Assembly: GCA_947396885.1 (NCBI GenBank)
Contig: OX377204.1
Span: 52,067,139 to 52,131,138, forward strand
Source: Heligmosomoides polygyrus polygyrus
Lineage: Eukaryota > Nematoda > Chromadorea > Rhabditida > Heligmosomidae
Direction of reading: 5' to 3'
DNA length: 64,000 nt
The notes under the pieces: model-generated
Told to the model about the DNA's origin: nothing
The model's input: the letters and a program-made list of their open reading frames with translations, nothing else
Database searches by the model: none
Shown: positions 12,301 to 27,300 of the stretch, piece after piece
Numbering within the stretch: position 1 is the first letter of the stretch
Layout: every line of letters starts with the position of its first letter
Made by a program: the position numbers and the translations under genes

Positions 12301-15300
12301 TGCTTCGTCCAGTTTCAATAGCTGTCGACATTAGGCATTCGAATCAATGGTTTGGTCTCTTGGAAGCGGCTCAATGTAGACTATACCCTCGCATATGTTA
12401 GAGCGTTTGGTAAGGTGGATTTCATTCGGTTCGTGAGGAACCCAACATCCAGTTCGCTTAAGTAATCAAGCTGTTGTGAGTGCAAGTAAGGCCTATGCTA
12501 TACTTCGGCGACGGGTCGCCGACGCTGCGCCTCGTCGCCGTAGTCCGTCGTCGGCAACGTCGTCGGTACCGTCGGCGACGCCGTCGACAGGAGTCTGGAA
12601 CAGCGGCGACGGCAGGGGTGCATCGGGTGCCTTGCAGCATCGGAGCGCGTTTTCAGTGTCATCATTTGGTGAAGAATGAAGAAGACTGTTGATGGCAAAG
12701 GAGCACGCTGTTATAGCGCAACATTGGATGTTTGATGTGATCGACGAATTCTTCCAGCTGTTTTTCATACTTGGTATAACGCCTTTATCGTGCATGATGC
12801 GACACAGGGAAGGTAGGGGTCGAAAATTAGGGTAGGCATCAACCCACATCTTCTTTGAGATGAGCAGCGCATTTATCCATCGAATTATCATAAAATACTC
12901 GCTTCAATACTGCTGGAACGTGAATCTAGTAACTCAGTCTGCGATGGATATCCAAGTGGGGCATACATGTAGCGTTATCCGCTCAAGCTACGATTCACGG
13001 AATATCAGAGGAGCACCACTCGGACAAGAAATTCCCTCTACAGTGGCATGATGTTCGAGTGCTAGCCTCTTGAGAAGTCATGAAGCAGCGCTGTGTTTCA
13101 GATGTTTTGTATCTATCATAGCGTCAATGCATGATGGCGAGTCATCCCCGGTTTTACTAAAAAAAAAAGGTCTGATTGTTGGTGCCCAATTGGAAGAGAC
13201 TTAAACTCCGTGTGGATTCCTCGAACCAATATGCATTTCCCGTTCTGACCTTGAGGCTCGGGCTTCATCAGAACTCCCGTGTCGTATTCACTATCAGATA
13301 AAAGGATGGTGTAGCCTTGTGATCAGGATAACCCAACGACTTTTTGAGCTCATGAAGGGCCATCTTCTTGTTCTGGCCTAAACCCGGAGGAAACTAGATG
13401 TAGCGCGTTCTAAGAGTAGGACCAACTCTATACAGCCTGGACCCCTGGAGCCAATGAAGGCATGCCCTACGATGACATGAAAGGAAATGCTTATGGACTA
13501 CTTGCATGGCAATTTTTCTCCTGCATATAAAGGATGATACCTAGTTTGATGCCTACTCTTCATGACTTAGGGTTAGCTATACGTAGTTGGCGTATTCTGT
13601 ACACCTTGTTTAAGAGGGAATCAAGAGTTCGTACGCGGTTCGGACCTTGAAATTTTAACGATGGATGAAACCAGAAAATAGAAAATAGGAGGAAAAATAG
13701 AATGGAAGAGACTAGAAAAATTTTAAACCACATTTTTCCTCGAGGAACTGAAGGAATAGTTGAGCAGGTCTGGGAGCGAGTACTCGTTGAAAACTGACTG
13801 GGTGCCCGCAAGACGGGCGCTTCTTGATTTTGTCTTTTGTACTTCTCGATCTCGTAATTCGAGGTCCGATGAGGATGATGGCAGTGCCGGGAACGACGAA
13901 CCAACCATCAAAATACCCCTTCTGAGCGCGTTTTCTGCCACCCTTGGATGACATTGATAATGCGTAATGATGCGGCCAGACGAGCATGCATGCACAGCAC
14001 GGCGACTGGTTGTCACCGACACTGTTGTAGGCAACGTCGTCGACGGAACTATTCTATAACTCCCCTGCGGAGCTCCCGGCGAATCGCCGACGCGTCGTCG
14101 AAGTATAACATCGGCCTAAACTGTTGAATTCAATATGCCAAGCTTCTCTGCTATCTTTCGAGTTGTCACACGCCGGTTAGCTTTGATTGAGCCTTTATTT
14201 TATCGTCATTCGTAGTGATTTTACGACCAGCATGTGGTGCATCTTGCACGTTAACACTTCTAGAGCGAAAGAAAGCAAACCAACGCTGACACTGCGTTCA
14301 GCAAGGCAGTCCTCACCGTAAACTTCACGCAGTTCCTTCCGTGTTTGAGCCGCATCTTTGCCCTTTCGGAAGTGAAATAGTAAAATTTTTATTTATTGCA
14401 CTCATAGGTGCGCTCAAATAGAACGAAACAAAACTTACAACAGTAAGAGAAATACATGTAATGCTTCTCTATTCTATTCGTCGTATTGGTGAAATTTTTT
14501 CTGTTCAATTGAAAAAAAAATTGTAGTAGATCAATCTCATTATTAATATGGAAAGATGTAAATAAATAAATTTGAGATAGATAATGCCGATGATTCTCTC
14601 TTTGATTGTCCGTTTTCAACTTAATTTTTCACCAACTTGTATTTTATATGATGCTCAGTTTTTGACAGAATGTAATCTAAAGTCTAACCTTAAAGGATAA
14701 AGGATAAAGGACGGCGTTACTCAATCCCTTCTGGGATGCGCCAGCGCATTCTACTTCTACGGGATGTCGTGGAGGCGACATGAATGCGTATTTGGCCATA
14801 CAATGACTTGCGGTGGCCAGCCGATGAACAAGTCAGCGCTTCATCCTTCCCAGACAAGTCTGGTACCAATTCACCGACCCCGGAGGGATGGAAGGCTTGG
14901 TTGGCCTGGGCGAGAAATCCGAACCAGGGACCTGGTATCAGGTGCACGCGACAGTCGCGCCTCCTCCGACTGCGCTACACGCGCCCATAACCTTAAACCG
15001 AACCCCAATCAGTTCTAACCCTAAAAAAACATTAATTATCAACCCAGTACAAGGCACATAGAAGCTCCGCAGCGGATTGTTCCATTAGTCTTCTTCCACC
15101 GAAAGTGCTTCGAACAGGGTTCGAGGCCGGGAAAGAATCGCTAGGTTAATACTCTTGAAACGATAGTTACACTTGAGCGAATTGCGCGAGATGTTAAAAG
15201 AGTGTCGGAACGCCTACAAATTCTTCGATCGAATTGAGATGTGCCACTCCTCCTGTTTCTTGTCTGAAGAGGACCCATGGGCTTTTCCTGATGTGAGAAT

Positions 15301-18300
15301 AGAGATTGGATAGAATGACGTAGAGAACAGATAATAGAAAGAGGATTAGTGGGTAGCCGTTGACACAGCTGAAGCTATCAAAGCGCATCGATCTCCTCTT
15401 CCAGCGGTGTTATAGCTAAAGCGCAAAATTTGGTGGCGTCGAAAACTCAGCAGAGAAGTCGCTAAGGAATGGCTGGAGGGGAACTGGACTCAGCAGTACA
15501 AAAGGCAATGTTTGAAAACCTCATTATGTTCCAATCTTGCTCTACATTTCTTAAGATCGGGCATGTAGTGTGGCAGTACGAAGCCATCCAGCCATCCCCT
15601 TCCCACCAGTACGTTCAACGTCGGCATCATCTCCAGAATTCAATTACGTCGTTGTTTGTGCTAATCAGTGGCTTCAGCGTCCCTTAGGTTGTTCGTCAAC
15701 CCTCCTTATGCCCCACCGCATGAGCTTCCACTTCACTGTAGCGCCAAATTGGCTGCAGGCACCTTCACTCCTTATCCTCAAGCGGGCAACCTGAGGGAAA
15801 AATCGACATCGATTAGGTACTGAGCTTCAGATCGACTTTGGTTACTCGATGAAGAGCACCATTGTCAGAGGATTTCCAGCGCTTGTAATACTATGCTGAA
15901 CAGAATTTTTTCCACGCCAGATCGGTACAACAGAGGCGAATAACCGTCATCGACAGACAAATCGATATTGGCTTCCCGATCGAAGCTTTCCACTTGCTGT
16001 CAAGCACTTTCGTCGGTCATAGTACCGCGTGTCCCCCAAACCGTAGTCACCTGTCAGGAAATAGGTAATGTCTATCGATATTGGCCTCCCGGTTGAAGCC
16101 TCCCACCTGCTGTGAAGCACATCCGTCGGCGATCATAATCACCTAACCCCACCCTGATCTGTTGAATCTGAGAGAAAATCGATAATATTGATCAATATTT
16201 ATTACCCTTCGCCTTCTATGAAGGCCTTCCGTCGACGATTCGGGCAGAACAAAAAAATTTCTAGGAAAGTTATGCTAGAATTTTCCTCAACGAAAAATTA
16301 TTCTAGGCCTTTTGGAGATTCTCTAGGGCAGGACGCCGCTGGCGGCGAGCTCTGCGTCCCCGCCCTATGTTGAAGGATAGGGCCGCGGCGTTGCCGCAGA
16401 AGTGCGCGGGAGCCTTTACTTAAAAGAGTCAATATCGATCGATATTGATTGTCCAATTTAATTTGAAAAATGTTCAATTCGAAGTGAAAATTATATATAC
16501 CATCTTCAGATGAAATTCAACGTTTTTCAAATCAAATTCAACGTTTTTCAAATTAAATTTAACGTCTTTCAAATCAAATTCAACGTTTTCCAAAGCAATT
16601 TCAACGTTTCCAAACCAAATTCAACGTTTTCCAAAGCAAATTCAACGTTTCCAAACCAAATTCAACGTTTTCAAATTAAATTCAACGTTTTTCAAATCAA
16701 ATTCAACGTTTTTCAAATCAAATTTAACGACTTTCGAATCAAATTTCACTTCTTCTTCGCAAGCTGTAAGTTTCAATGTTTACTTCTCAAAAATTCCAGC
16801 ATGTCAAAAAAAGGCTATCTAACGAAATTAAGAACTATTTCGCATCCTAAACTATTAAAACTATTAGAAAATTAGAACTGCTTTTAAGGAAGAAGTTTAG
16901 AACTGAGGGCTATCCAACGAAAGTTAAAACTATTTCGCCTTCGCTGCTATTATTAGAACTATTAGAAAATTAGAACGATTTTTTAAGGAAAAAAGAACTG
17001 TTTTGCCTTCTCAACCAAATATTTCGCCTTTTCGTTTGAACAAGTTGATAATGCTTCGTGCAGTGTTCTCATTGACATCAGCAATCTGAGCAGCTTCGTG
17101 TGTGAACACCAACTTGACCAAGATCTCCTTCTGACTCCGAGACACTCGACTGTATCGGCCGCGTCGCTGGCTTTGTTGAACGTCTTGTTGATCATTGCTC
17201 ATGTTGCCTGCAGACATGGCAAATCGCCCAATGGCAAGGAAAAGTGGAGTGGTCCGTTTATATGATACGGGAGAAGATTCCAGTAGATCATGGTTTGAAA
17301 AACGTTGAATTTGATTTGAAAAACGTTGAATTTCAACTGAAAATTGTATATATTAGGTTGTTGCAAAAGTTCTCGCCACTTTCAGGACACCATATTTTTT
17401 AGTTCAACAAAAAAAAGCGAAACACGTCACGAAACGGAGTAACCGCCACCATGTTCTATCATTCCTCTCCACCTTTCAGGCAGACTCCCGATCCCGTCAG
17501 CGTAGAACTTTTCTGACTTTGATTCGAAAAAGCCAGCCAGCCAGCGTTTTATGTCGTCATCGAACGTTTTTCCTTGCATGGCATTGGAGAGAGGCAGAAG
17601 GTCGAGAAGCTTTTCGCGAGTCATTCCTGCAATGTGTGGTCAATCATTGTCGTGGAGGAATCGGATTGTGCCATGATTCAGACGCTTTTCTGCGATCTTG
17701 GCGGCCAGTCTATCCAGCTGCTGACACTACAAGTTCGCTGTCAGAGTTTCGTTGCGGGCCAGCAGCTCGTAGTAGATGACACCTTTGTAATCCCACCAAA
17801 TAGAAAGCATGATTTTCGACGGGTGAGGACCCTTTTTTGGCAGTGGCTCAGGCTGCTCACCCTCGTCAACCCAGTGTCTGCTCCTCTTGATGTTGACGTA
17901 CAGGCACCGCTTCTCACCTCCTATGGTGCTGGACTTCAGCCAACTATGTGCGCTTGTACGAGAGCAATTGAGTGGCCACATCAGCACGTCGCTGGCGGTC
18001 GCGATCGGTGAGGTCATGGGGAACCCCCTGTGCCAACTTGTGCACCTTACCCAGTTGATGTATTTGCCTGGCGATGGTGCACAACTAGCGATAAGTCCTG
18101 CGCAAGTTCACGAGTAGTCCGACATGGGTTCCACCAGCTGTCGCAATCGGTCGTTGTCGACATTGGATTCACGTTCTGACGTGAGCGAAACTCGAAGGTT
18201 AGATTCACCTTTGCGAAAGCGTGCGAACCATTCTCGTGCAGTGCGATCGGACACTGTACCCTCCCCAAATGCACCATTGGTGCGACGACAGGAAGCGGCT

Positions 18301-21300
18301 GCCGACTCACCAATTTGAAGTCATACAATACGAGACCTTGGATGTCCTCCTTCGAAAGTTCCATTTTTGTAGAGGGAGTTACGCGAGAGTGAGTAGCTAG
18401 CAATAATAGTAAACTTATGCATACCTGACCTCTTAACGTAAACAAAAGAAAGGTTGCTATAAGGTAGCGTTAATGAAAAAAGCACATTCAGAAAATGGCA
18501 GGAACTTTCGCAACAACCTAATGTTACATTAGGCTGGCCGAAAAGTTTGAAACAAAATTTTGAAAATTTCAGAATTTTCTGGAAAAAAAAATTAAAAAAT
18601 TCTGGGTCAGTGAGCATCGTGTAGAAGGCTTCAGAATCTTTCGCTGTATGAGTATATAACGGCCCGCGCTCGTCATTTTGGTGACATGTCGAACATGATT
18701 AGCCAACCACGCTTCGAGTGGTCGTCTTCTAGGAATGGTGCCGAGGCTCCAACGCAAGCACAACGGTCTCTGATATCACTGACGCATTTAGAGAAGGGAC
18801 TGTAAGCCGCACCACACAGTGCATCGTTGGTTCACTCGCTTTGATTCAGGAGTTATGAACCTTGAAGACGGAGAGCGCAGTGGCGACCTTCTGCTATCGA
18901 TTACGATGGATTGTAGCTCGCTGTCAAATCCAATCCAGAAGCAACTATGCGGGGACTGGCAACAACCCTCGGCTGCACCCACTCCACCATCGAGCTGCAT
19001 CTCCACGACCTCGGCTATCGAAAAGACTTGACAGGATGAATCTCTCATAGGCTGACCGAGGCGCATAGGCAGGTGCGAAGGAACATATGGCATCACTCCT
19101 CGCGCAGCGCATCGAAAGGAATTGCTTGGGGACCTGGTGACTGGAGATGAGAGCGGATGTTCCACGATAACAGCGCACGTCATGCCGTCTGGCTCCCATG
19201 CGACGCAGAACCACTAGTCCAGCCGAAGCTAGACCCAAACCAACGCAAACATTTACGTTGCGTTCGTTGGGATGCCAAAGGGCCAATCTACCGTGAGCTG
19301 CTGGCTGCTGGCAAGACCGTCACCGCTTCCATATACGTTAATCAGCTTCAGAAATGCGTCGATGCAATGCGGGAAAAAAGGCGAAAAAGATCAAGTACCT
19401 ACCTGTTGCACGACAGCACACGCCCGCACGTTGCATCGACAAGTCGTGTGAATATAGCCGAGCTTGCATCTGATAGGGTATCCACCGTATTCGTCGCATC
19501 TTGCGCCATTGGATTACCACCTGTTCGAACCGCTGGAGCATCATTTGAGATGAAAAAAATTTGAAAAGTATTATGACCTCAAAATGACAGTCGGCAGCTT
19601 CTTCAAGCCGCAATCCGCTTATTTCTGGACGGAAGGAATCAGCGATATGCCGAGCAGATGGGTGAAGGTTATATCGCTCTGTGGTGAATATATTGTTGAT
19701 TCCTATTTTGTATTTTTAGAAAACTATGGTTGAATACTAAAAAAGTTTTTTGTTTCAAGACTTTTTGGCCAGCCTATATTATTATTAATGTATTCCTTTT
19801 CAGATCATTAAATTGGACATTGTTCTGAATAATCCTAATGCCTCTGAACTCAAAGTGAACGTCTTCCAAATTGAACGAACTTCTCACAGGTTTGATCACA
19901 GACTTTAGTGCAATAAAACACGAGGTCGCACTCTGCACTCCAAAAGCTCGTGATTTTTATTCCACCTTTCCTAAAGAATTGAGAATTTTATAGAATTTCA
20001 AGCCATGTGCTCACTTATCGGGTAGGTGAATTAAAACCTCAAAGAAAGTCATGCTAAAATTTTCCTTGAGCAAAAAATTATTCTAACAATTTTATGGAGT
20101 CTCTAGTTTAGTTTTAGTTTGTGGGAGGAGCTCGTTTTGATTTGAAAGATCTACCATTTATTTCAAAAGCGTTAGGCTTGTTTAAATTTTCCAATTTGAC
20201 GTGAAAATTGTGAAAAAGGGAACGTGGCTTTCAGACGAAAGTCATCATCATTTTCATTAGCGTCTGTCCCGCTTGGTGGCGGGGTCCGCTCTTCTGGTGT
20301 GGTGACGCCAATTCTCCCGATCAAATGCTTGATCAGGGTGTCAGCTACAGTTTTGCGGCCACCTATTTGCCCATTTTTTTCTTTTTGTAATATTCGATTT
20401 TACTATTACAAATTCAAATTCAAATTTATTACATGCCAGAGCATGTTAACAAAGCATCACAACCGTATGCAAATGTAGAAACTCAACTTAGAAGAAAAAA
20501 AAACTTAGAAAATGACAACGCAACATGTAATGTGAAGGGAAAATAATATTAGGGAGAGAGTCAGAACACCAATAAAAGCTAGAAAGCAAGAAAAGCTGTA
20601 AAGATGCAGTCGGAACAGCAATGAAGTCATGAAACGGGCAACGAATGTTGTTTACTCGGGCACGTAATCACTAATGATGTTCTTGAATTTGCTGAGACTA
20701 CCGGGAAGCTGGACTCTTTTGATTAATTTGCCAAACTCTAAAGCAGCACGACATGCAAAAAATATCGTCTCAACGTAGATCTTGGTCTAGGAAAACTTGG
20801 CTTAAGCCCGTTGCCCCTTGTAGATGAGATTTTAAACAGCCCATCCGAGTTAACCTCCGCTTTACCGTGAATGATTTTGTAGATTAGGATCAGGTCGTTC
20901 CTCATCCTTCTCCATCTGGGAGATTTAAGACCTAGCTGCTCATTCCTTAACGAGATCCTGGGAATGTCGTCATAGTTGAATCCCATCGATCGCAAGAACA
21001 GCTTCCTTGTAAAGCTGCTTTGTACTTTCTCTAACCTTAAGATCGACTTCTGTTTGTATGGACTATAAACACTTGTTTCCATATTCTAGAATTGAACTCA
21101 CAAAGACTTTATAGGCTTTAACAAGCAGTTTGGAATCTTTTGTGCTCAAGGTTTTGAAAAGGAGAAACAGCCTGCGATCGGCTTTGGTGGCTATACTGTT
21201 ACAGTGATCCTCGAAAGAAAGGGTAGAGTCGATTATAAAACCAAGGTCTTTAATCTTAGTAACTGCTTGTAGTGGAATCCCATCGATGGAGTAGACATGC

Positions 21301-24300
21301 CTAGGATTGCTCCGTCCTAAATGCAACACCTTAGACTTGGCGACCGAGATAGGTAAGTCCCAATCTTTAGACCAGCTGACCAAGAGATCAATTGCAGATT
21401 GTAAGTTACCGTGCGGGTTCGCGCCTAGGCCTGAATAAATTTTAATATCATCCGCAAAAACTTTACAGCCAACGGAGGATTCCGCTAGCAGAGATCCAAT
21501 TTCATAAGAGAAGATATTGAATAAAACCGGCGAAAGCACACATCCTTGCGGCACCCCACTGGGCGCAGCGCGACTGGAAGAGTATGAACCGTTGACCCGA
21601 ACTTGAAATGTGCGGCCACGTAGGAAGGCTTGTATCCAACTAACAATTCTAGGGTGGATTCCCACATGTGTCAGTTTCAGTAACAACTTTTTATGACAAA
21701 CTCTATCAAAAGCTTTCTCAAAGTCAAGACATATGACATCCACATTCGTGTTGGAGTCTAAAAGGGATGTCCAATCACTTAATGTTTCAATCATCTGAGT
21801 CACGGTGCTTCTGTTACTGCGGAAACCGTGCTGATGAGGGGAAAGAACTTTGTATTCATCCAAATGTTTGACAATTTTCTCAAATATTCTACAGAAAATG
21901 GATGTGATACTGACTGGTCTATAGTTTGATGGGTCGGAGAAGGGAGGCTTCTTCTGGATGGGAGTCACGTAAGCGTGTTTCCATCTAGAAGGCACCTCAG
22001 ACCGGTGAAACATGAGATTGAAAAGGAACTCGAGAGGTGAAACAATATGTGCTGCAATTCGCTTAATGAATTTGAAAGGTATACCATCAGGAATGATCGC
22101 AGAAGAAGATGGCCATCCGTTCAGAATGTTGAGTGTATCAAATCTGTTGAAAACTATCGAATCCTGCATAACATTAAAAGCTGGAGTATTCTCCTAGGAT
22201 AAAAACACTCATGAAAGAGTACTAATCCTAAATGATCCCTGGAAAACCTCTGCTAACAAAGAAGCCTTATCATAGTCAGTAACAACGAATTCTCCACTGG
22301 GACTGGCGAGCGTATTGACACCCATCTTTGCGTTAAGCCTACTGGAAATGAGTTTACACAGGGCATTCCTTTTATTGGACTCGATGATTTTTTCCACCGA
22401 AAGATTGTATTTGGCCAGCTTTTTTGTAAACTGAACTGATTTGCGGTTGTAAGCTTCCCAGTCAGCCATCAAGTCTGAGCACATAGCTCGTCTATAAGCC
22501 GCAAGCTTTCTTAGAAACAACTTATTTAAGTGGGAAGGAAGATTAACATTACCAGTTGGCGCGTTACGCAACGGAACAAATAGTGTGATGACATGTTGAA
22601 GTATAAAGATAAAAGTTTCATACATTTCATTGACATTTTGTGAGCAACCGAAAGATCCAAGCCAGTCGACGTCATCGAGATATCGACCGATGGTGTCGTA
22701 ATTGGCCCCTTTGAAATTTCTTGCTAGGATAGGCTTAGGTTTAGCAGTTGGCAGTTAAGATTAAAAAGCACGGAACCATGATCACTTGACCCAAGAGGGG
22801 CGCTAATCCTAACATTATGAACCATTTCTAAACTATTGCAGAAAACAAGAGCTAGAGCATGGTTACCCCTGGTGTTGAAGTTAACCATCTGCTTGTATCC
22901 GTGCGAGATCGTAATACTACGAAAAGCAACAAATCCGAACGGCAACCTGTTACCATGTCCACTCCATTGAATGTTGGGATAATTAAAGTCGCCCAGAAGC
23001 AGACAGGGATAAGAGCAGGAAGTGAGATCACTTACGCATTTAATCAGCTGTTTATTCTCCTTCGCCATACATTTCGGGCTGCGATATACCGCTATGATTC
23101 TGACAATCATCTCATTGAAATATAGATTGCACGCGATGACCTGATATGAACAATCGATGCTTTCGCTAAAAATGGGATGCGCATGATGTCCTTGTTTAAC
23201 AACAATGGCAACACCTCCACCCATTGAATCTCGTCGATCGCATCTAATAACTGAATACGAATCACGCAGGTTACCAAGAAACACCTCAGAGTCGAGCTCA
23301 GGCTTAAGTCAAGTTTCCGTCAGAATTATCAGGTGTAGTTCATAGCGCAATATAGCATAGACAACAGCTTCCACGTTTTTAGACCATGACCTAATATTTG
23401 CAAGTAAACAGTTGCAGTCCTTCGACTTGCTCCGAGGAAACCTCATTCGTTTCCCTGGCCCCGAGGAGGGATGAGATAGAAGCAACACCGGATAAGGTCA
23501 ACGAGAACTGAACAGAGGAACTTCCCCTCGTTTGCACCAGGACGTGATATTTAGGCGCATAACAATTAAACAATTACTTCGAGTTCTTTTAGAGTTGATT
23601 GCTGTGTTATGTTTTCGTTACTCAGGCATTTTTCTACATGGTCTCCCATGTAATAAACATACATCCTCAAGTCCAAGTGGCTAGCTAACGTTGCTTCGGG
23701 CGTCCCCTATCCAGACGAAAGTATTGGCGTGCTTACTGGTTGACTCTAGGCTTCATTAGAAGATCCACATAAAATACGCAGCGTATCACAAAAGATCGAG
23801 TGTTATATAAAGTTACATAGCAAGACCTCCATTCTGAGATACGCCAACGCTCTGTTTTCGACGTTTCCCTAGGGCCTTTGTCATACCATCGCTCACCCCT
23901 AGCGACGCCTAATGATATACTCCCATATCGATCGGGCGGCGCGATGGAATCGATATGGGTGCGTATCATTAGGCGTCGCGCGGGGTGAGCGATGGTATGA
24001 CAAAGGCTTAGCGGTATATTATTTGAGTACCACTGCATGGTCTGGAGCTCATTGCCAAAAGAAGCTTCGTACTTCAGAGATATGTAACGCATGTGCTGAA
24101 AAGCGTAAATCAGCGTAAATCACCTAGCACTACTGTGCCGCGCTAAACCAAAAAGTCGAGATCCGCGCGAAAAAAGAGCAAGGCCAGTCCTTAGTACTCT
24201 GGACAGCGCATCCATCAGCGAATTCATTCTGCAAACGTTCTTTTTATCGTCGGCCAAGCTGCAGGCAGCTTTCCTGGGATACGCTAATGGTTCGTTCCGA

Positions 24301-27300
24301 AAACTGGACGTGTTTTTAGGCGAGTGTCGATGTGTTTACGACAAGAGTACGGACACAATCTTTTGGACGATGCTGCTGAAGCTGGAGCTATTTGTTAACG
24401 ATCAGTGGAAGGTTTCTCCATATAAGTTGCACATCCCTGAGGTCGGGCTAGACAAACTATTCGTTGTTGTAGGAAGGAAATTACACCATCCACAACCTCT
24501 ATCAAATAGACAGTCTAAAATCGGTAAGACAGCAGGCGTCTATGAGTAGTCCTATGTTTGTCATCCTTACAATGTCCTCATCAGATTCTGTGGTGCTTCG
24601 TGAATGACTATAGATACCGGAAGGTTTCGCTGATCGCGAAGCTGAAGGAGTCAGGGAAGGTGGACGAGATGGAGCTGTACATGCTAGTGCCGGTTGTCGA
24701 GGATGACAAAGTGGTGAAAATGAGGTAAGCACCCCATCGTGTAGGCTAACTTTTAGATTTGGTGTTACAAGAAAGGGAACGATATCTGCTAAGATCGAAA
24801 ACATAACGAATCAAAGCGTCTGCATTGAACAGTGCCATTTATGGGACGCGCCACGCATTTTACTCCTTTGTGATAACTTGGATGCCTTTGGATACGAATT
24901 TATTCAACAGAATGAACGTGGGAGAGAATTCCCGCCTTGATCTTCAAAATAAGCTTACCTTATTGTTAGGCGTGCTTGACGGGCTCCCCCCCCCCCCCCC
25001 CCCCCACCCAACGGTGTTTCTTCATGCACAGAAACCATGTTGTGTGATTGTTCTACCAGTATGTGCAGTGTCGATGCGCTAAGCACGAACTTAGGAATTG
25101 TCAAGTTTCCGAAGAGCTAGCAGTTCCATAATCGTGCATGTTTTTACCCACAGATGAAGGAATGGTAATGATAAATGATTATTGAGCAAGAAAATTGCAG
25201 GAACCCGAGACTAGCCGGCCAGCTGCAGCTCAAGCGAGTAGTGATTGTTGTTTCATAGTAGTGAGATGTCGTTAATGAAATTGCCCATTCTTTGATTCGC
25301 TAATAATTCCATTTCCCGAGGTGAAACCTGTTGAACGAAGCGCCCATGTTTGTCGCACTTTTGTCGTATCGTTCCTTGCTTCCTACCAAGTGTTTTAGAC
25401 GCATTGTGGTGGATTCTAAGCTTTCGTTGGTAGCCGCAATGAAGGCAAATACCGTTGTTGATTGCCCCAGGTTTATCGCTCGTTCGAAGGACGGATCTGA
25501 GGACGCACCGAGAAATGTACGTTTCGCGATTGTCGACTATTTTCTGTGTTTCAAGAAAATTGACTGGCAAAGCCATGAGACAGAGATGCCTCTCCCGTTC
25601 ACCTGCTCTTCTCCTGGACTTAGAAAGCTTTCAGGACGAATTTGTTCTCGTAGAGCCGCCTATGTTGGTCATAGGATACTCCCCTTCATTGGAGACGTCC
25701 AGTTCACCCGGAAAGAAGGATGACGTACCTCATCGTCATGAGCCTACAACGGTAGTGATTTCTGCTGATTTCGCCAGCACTACTGGCTACAACTAATAGC
25801 GTACCACGTTCAGGCGCCGGCTTTCACGCTGTCACCGAATCAGGTTGCCGCGAGTGATAGAGACATTCTGAGAGGTCTGTCGCTGGAGGACCAGCAGCTC
25901 CTCTTCTCGCAGATGCCGTGGGAAAGGGTACCGCTTGCAGATCGCCTTTGCCGACCTTGAGTTGCAGTGAGTGATATCACGTGGTTTCTAGGTGGTGGCT
26001 CTTGCTGTTCGCCTCAAGGCAATCAGAGACTCGGACTCGGAGGACTTGCTGATTCAATGCAACCTCAGACTAGGTAGGAGAGCGGTCATCAGAATCCCTG
26101 CCTCGTATGCGTCTTTTAACGTGTGTTGTTCCTTTAGGGGAATTGGGCATTCCAACGCTGCCGGACGGGTGGAGCACCTCGGATAAAGTCCCGACTTTGC
26201 CTGGACGCTGCTCATCCAACTTCACTCCGTTTATGTCTTTCGACATGGCTGAAGCCCCCTTGGTTGCGAAGACCATCACCGATGTCAAGAAGATATTCGA
26301 GGAGATTGCAACGCTCAAAAATACTCTGGGAATTCCAGTCGGTGATGTGCGATCCTGTCTACGCTTCGATGCCCTGTACGCTAAGCCGTAATTGAAACTC
26401 ACATTAGGGCTCAAGTTCTGGAGAGAATTTCTCAATTTTCAGCAGCTCTTCGGAGGAACGTCTTCTTCCGGAGGCCTGGGCACGCGGAATTCATTACGCG
26501 TTCTCTATACCTTCAACAGAACGCGGTAGGCCAATTGATCGCCTTTTAATTCTGCTATTGCTCGTCGGCGAAGAAGCACCGTTGCAGAGGACGACAATCA
26601 GTCCTACCACGACTTCGTACTGAGGACAGTTGTGTGGTCCGTGGAGGTGACGTTCTCTGCAGAGCTGGGCGGGATAACCATGGTTCGCTGATTTCTCGTT
26701 ATAAAAGCTCAACAGTCGTATAGGTTTCTAGTTATGGAGTCACAACTCCGACTGGAAACACAGGTCAACAATGAAGAGTTAGTCCAACTGCTCTGATTGG
26801 CTGCACGGCAGGTCTAGACTTTGGCTACGGATTTCACAATAGTGTATGGTGTTGCGTAGAGAAGGGTTCTGGGCATCCGCAAGATATCATTAGTATTAGG
26901 GTGGGCCAAAAGTAATGAGACAAATTCAGCAAATTTCTTTATCTCTTTATAACTCAATTACAACTCAACGGTGCTGAGGAATGCATTCCCCATTAAGGTC
27001 AATGACGTTGCTGCCATCGATCAGCCAACTTCCTGATCCCATCCTTCCAGAACTGCTGAGGCCTGGTGCTGATCCACTGCTCTTTGTGGTTGTCGAGGTC
27101 TGGTTGGGTCGTTGTGTCCCTTGCGACCATGAGGTCTATTGGCTCAAGAAGTAGTGGTATTCGCATGGAGAGATATCCGGCGAATACGGTGGGTGAGGCA
27201 TGTGAGCGTAGCCCAGCTGAGCGAGCTTATCCGTGATCACTCTTGCCCGATGGAGTGCGGCGTTGTCGAAGAGGAGGACATTCCTGAAGCGCTGAGACCG

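Noticed and set aside
16510..16875. Coding repeat protein (FNVFQIK units)
   Set aside because: It follows exactly from a 21-bp AT-rich minisatellite without promoter or splice signals.
26389..26391. TAA as the end of the first gene
   Set aside because: CC|GTAATT at 26388 with TTTTCAG at 26442 makes a normal 55-nt intron, and the reading frame continues through exon 12 with sensible protein.
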